In this document: positions 62,468 to 64,000 of the stretch, in pieces
How the letters are laid out: each line of letters opens with the position of its first letter
Numbering within the stretch: position 1 is the stretch's first letter
DNA from: Chloroflexota bacterium
Lineage (GTDB): Bacteria; Chloroflexota; Anaerolineae; CG2-30-64-16
Direction: 5' to 3'
Length of the DNA stretch: 64,000 bases
Assembly: GCA_026389845.1 (NCBI GenBank)
Contig: JAPLHB010000186.1
Location: 57,944-121,943, forward strand
The notes under the pieces: generated by a model
What the model saw: the letters and a program-made list of their open reading frames with translations, nothing else
Told to the model about the DNA's origin: nothing
Database searches by the model: none
Made by a program: the position numbers and the translations under genes

Positions 62468-63457
62468 TCAGGCGCTCCTTTGCTGCACACGGGTGATGCG
62501 CAGCGTGCCCGCAATCAAAGTCAGGTTGACCACCGCCAGGATCAGCGCCAGCGCGGCGGCCCTCCCGAAGTCCAGCGATACCCAGCCAATGGAGTAAAGT
62601 AGATAGCTGAGCACCGTGGTAGAGGAACCCGGCCCGCCGCCGGTCAGGCTGAAGACCATGCCGACCCCGTTGATGCCGCCGAGCGTGAGGTTGAAGAGCG
62701 TCACCACCATGGTGGGCAAGATCAATGGGATCGTAATGTGGCGGATCGTCTGCCAGCCACTGGCGCCATCAATACGGCTGCTTTCGATCACCTCGTTCGA
62801 CACTGTCTGCAACGCGGCCAAGAGCAGGAGCGTGGTGAAGGGCAGCGCGCGCCAGCTCGCGGCGAGGATTAGGTAGACCATGGCCGGAGAGGGCGGGAAG
62901 GGGAAGCTGCCGATCCACGGCCTGGGCGCATCCGCGGTCAAAACCGACAACCCGGTCGGCGGGAAGAACGCCGGGTTTTGCAGGACGCCGGAGAGAAGCC
63001 CGTAGTCGGGCAAGACCAGCAGCCGGAAGACCACCCCCGCGATGAGGTCGGCAAGGATCCACGGGATGAAGAGCAACGTGATGTAGACGCCCGACAAGCG
63101 CGATTTGCGATTGAGCAGCAGAGCGATGACAAAGGCCATGGTGAGCGTCAGGCCGGCATAGCCCACCAGGAAAATCACCGTATGGCCCACACTCTCCCCC
63201 AGCGCTGTCGAATCCAACAAGATCTGGAAGTTCCGAAGGCCCACAAACTCCCAGCCGGCCCGCTGGCGTTCCTGCACACTCAGGACAACCGTGTAAAGCG
63301 CAGGGTAAACCTGGATGGCAAGCAGCACGAGGGTCGCCGGCATGATCAGCCAGAACGGCAAAAGGTTGACCCGGCGCCGTGGTTTGGTCTTCTTTGGGCC
63401 AGAGTTCCCCGCACGGGGAGCCGTAGCTGATTGCTCCATGGGTAAGTCAATCTCCAT
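62468..63457 (-). CDS. Carbohydrate ABC transporter permease, MalF-like
   Basis: This protein has a basic N-terminus (KKTKPRRRVNLLPF), a first helix LLPFWLIMPATLVLLAIQVY, further helices, and the permease loop ESSRIDGASGWQTIRHITIP followed by PLILPTMVVTLFNLTLGGIN. It forms the partner of the MalG-like permease. A second possible start is ATG at 63439. The binding protein (63649-64000) is encoded upstream, so the order is binding protein, MalF-like, MalG-like. No ATPase gene is seen. Confidence 0.9.
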   Translation of the reverse strand: MEIDLPMEQSATAPRAGNSGPKKTKPRRRVNLLPFWLIMPATLVLLAIQVYPALYTVVLSVQERQRAGWEFVGLRNFQILLDSTALGESVGHTVIFLVGYAGLTLTMAFVIALLLNRKSRLSGVYITLLFIPWILADLIAGVVFRLLVLPDYGLLSGVLQNPAFFPPTGLSVLTADAPRPWIGSFPFPPSPAMVYLILAASWRALPFTTLLLLAALQTVSNEVIESSRIDGASGWQTIRHITIPLILPTMVVTLFNLTLGGINGVGMVFSLTGGGPGSSTTVLSYLLYSIGWVSLDFGRAAALALILAVVNLTLIAGTLRITRVQQRSA

Positions 63458-63591
63458 TCCCGGAACGCATAGCGCAGAGCACGCTTGGAGTCCGGGCCGA
63501 ATAGCTGCACACAGCGTACTATTGAGGCGACAAACCAGGAGAGGCGAAACAGCGCCAACACTTGTGCCAGAGCAGTGTCATTGCGAGGAGC

Positions 63592-63624
63592 AGACCCTAA
63601 AGGTCTCGCAGACCTTTAGGGTCT
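63592..63624. repeat. Perfect 15-bp inverted repeat AGACCCTAAAGGTCT
   Basis: The arms at 63592-63606 and 63610-63624 are exact reverse complements around CGC. It lies between the binding-protein and permease genes and probably attenuates transcription so that the binding protein is made in excess. A CATTGCGAGGAGC word precedes it. The rest of the 63458-63648 gap shows no gene. Confidence 0.85.
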
Positions 63625-63648
63625 CCACATATCATCAGCCGACGGCCA

Positions 63649-64000
63649 TCACTTGACCGTCTTGTTGAACTCGTCCTGCGCCTTCTGCAGCTCGGCGGCG
63701 ATGTCGGCCTTGGGATCGGTCTTGATCAGCTTGTAGACCGCGCTCATGATCGCCGTCTCAGCGGCTTGAGTGCTGACGACCGAGGTCCAGATGACCTTGC
63801 AGTCGCTGGCGGTCGCCACGGCAACCGCCTGCTTGTAGAACGGGGTCTGGAACTTCGGAAGGGCCGAGATGGACTTGAGCACCGGGAGGCCGCCACCCGG
63901 TCCGACCACGTATGCCGGATTCTGCTCCGCCGACAGCGTCCAGTTGATGAAGTCCTTGGCGCCATCGGCGTTCTTGGCGCCCACAGGAATGGCGAGGGCC
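63649..64000 (-). CDS. Carbohydrate ABC substrate-binding protein, C-terminal part (cut by window edge)
   Basis: This frame is open to the right edge (ALAIPVGAKNADGAKDFINW). It continues LSAEQNPAYVVGPGGGLPVL and ends with LIKTDPKADIAAELQKAQDE, the usual C-terminal pattern of family 1 solute-binding proteins. It should bind the sugar or sugar-like substrate delivered to the MalF/MalG-like permeases that follow on the same strand. The N-terminus and lipoprotein signal lie outside the window. Confidence 0.85.
   Translation of the reverse strand, partial: ALAIPVGAKNADGAKDFINWTLSAEQNPAYVVGPGGGLPVLKSISALPKFQTPFYKQAVAVATASDCKVIWTSVVSTQAAETAIMSAVYKLIKTDPKADIAAELQKAQDEFNKTVK

Overview
The window reads as chromosomal DNA of a GC-rich, non-model bacterium. 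The best guess is a Chloroflexota (Anaerolineae/Caldilineae-like) genome. Supporting signs are a TPR/J/GrpE/Hsp70 operon, long Thr-Pro-Ala linkers on secreted enzymes, DNRLRE and subtilase surface proteins, QueG carrying HEAT repeats, and many families of short interspersed and tandem repeats. No rRNA, tRNA, CRISPR array, transposase or phage gene was seen, so the taxonomic call is inference.

Layout. 1-2.4 kb: a SnoaL-like protein, a decayed Gfo/Idh gene, a DinB-like protein and a possible MITE-like element. 2.5-4.2 kb: a small RiPP-like cassette (HPr-kinase-like protein, PqqD-like protein, 50-residue candidate precursor). 4.3-9.7 kb: TPR protein, J protein, GrpE and Hsp70 in one operon. 9.8-14.6 kb: queG, a VapBC-type pair, an orphan OmpR-type regulator and a papain-like protease. 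14.7-18.2 kb: serine palmitoyltransferase-like, NAD-dependent epimerase/reductase-like and GNAT-like genes that together look like bacterial ceramide synthesis. 18.4-21.4 kb: a DUF1998-type helicase with an HNH motif. 21.6-34.8 kb: an exported-protein block with a giant double-GH13 amylase broken by one in-frame TAA, two cell-surface proteins and a subtilase. 34.9-42.1 kb (minus strand): a gene of unknown function, a type IIG-like restriction-modification enzyme, a pyrK-like gene and a pyrD-like gene. 42.5-57.3 kb (plus strand): a catabolic cluster with an amidohydrolase, formyltransferase, two FAD-oxidase/Fe-S pairs, GcvT, GcvH, a peptide-type ABC importer without ATPases and an M20 hydrolase. 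57.2-64 kb (minus strand): XRE-cupin regulator, 5'-nucleotidase-like protein, D-2-hydroxyacid dehydrogenase, cyclodeaminase-like protein and a carbohydrate ABC importer cut by the window edge.

The most unusual signal is genome-scale in character. At least fifteen families of short repeats (7-8 bp tandem units, perfect 15-28 bp inverted repeats, G/C-rich blocks, a CATTCTGAGCG-type element) sit between genes. Members of the same families also lie in frame inside queG, grpE, the helicase, the methyltransferase, pyrK, both glcD-like genes, the subtilase, the nucleotidase-like gene and others. There they add peptides that the protein families normally lack, or they supply start and stop codons.
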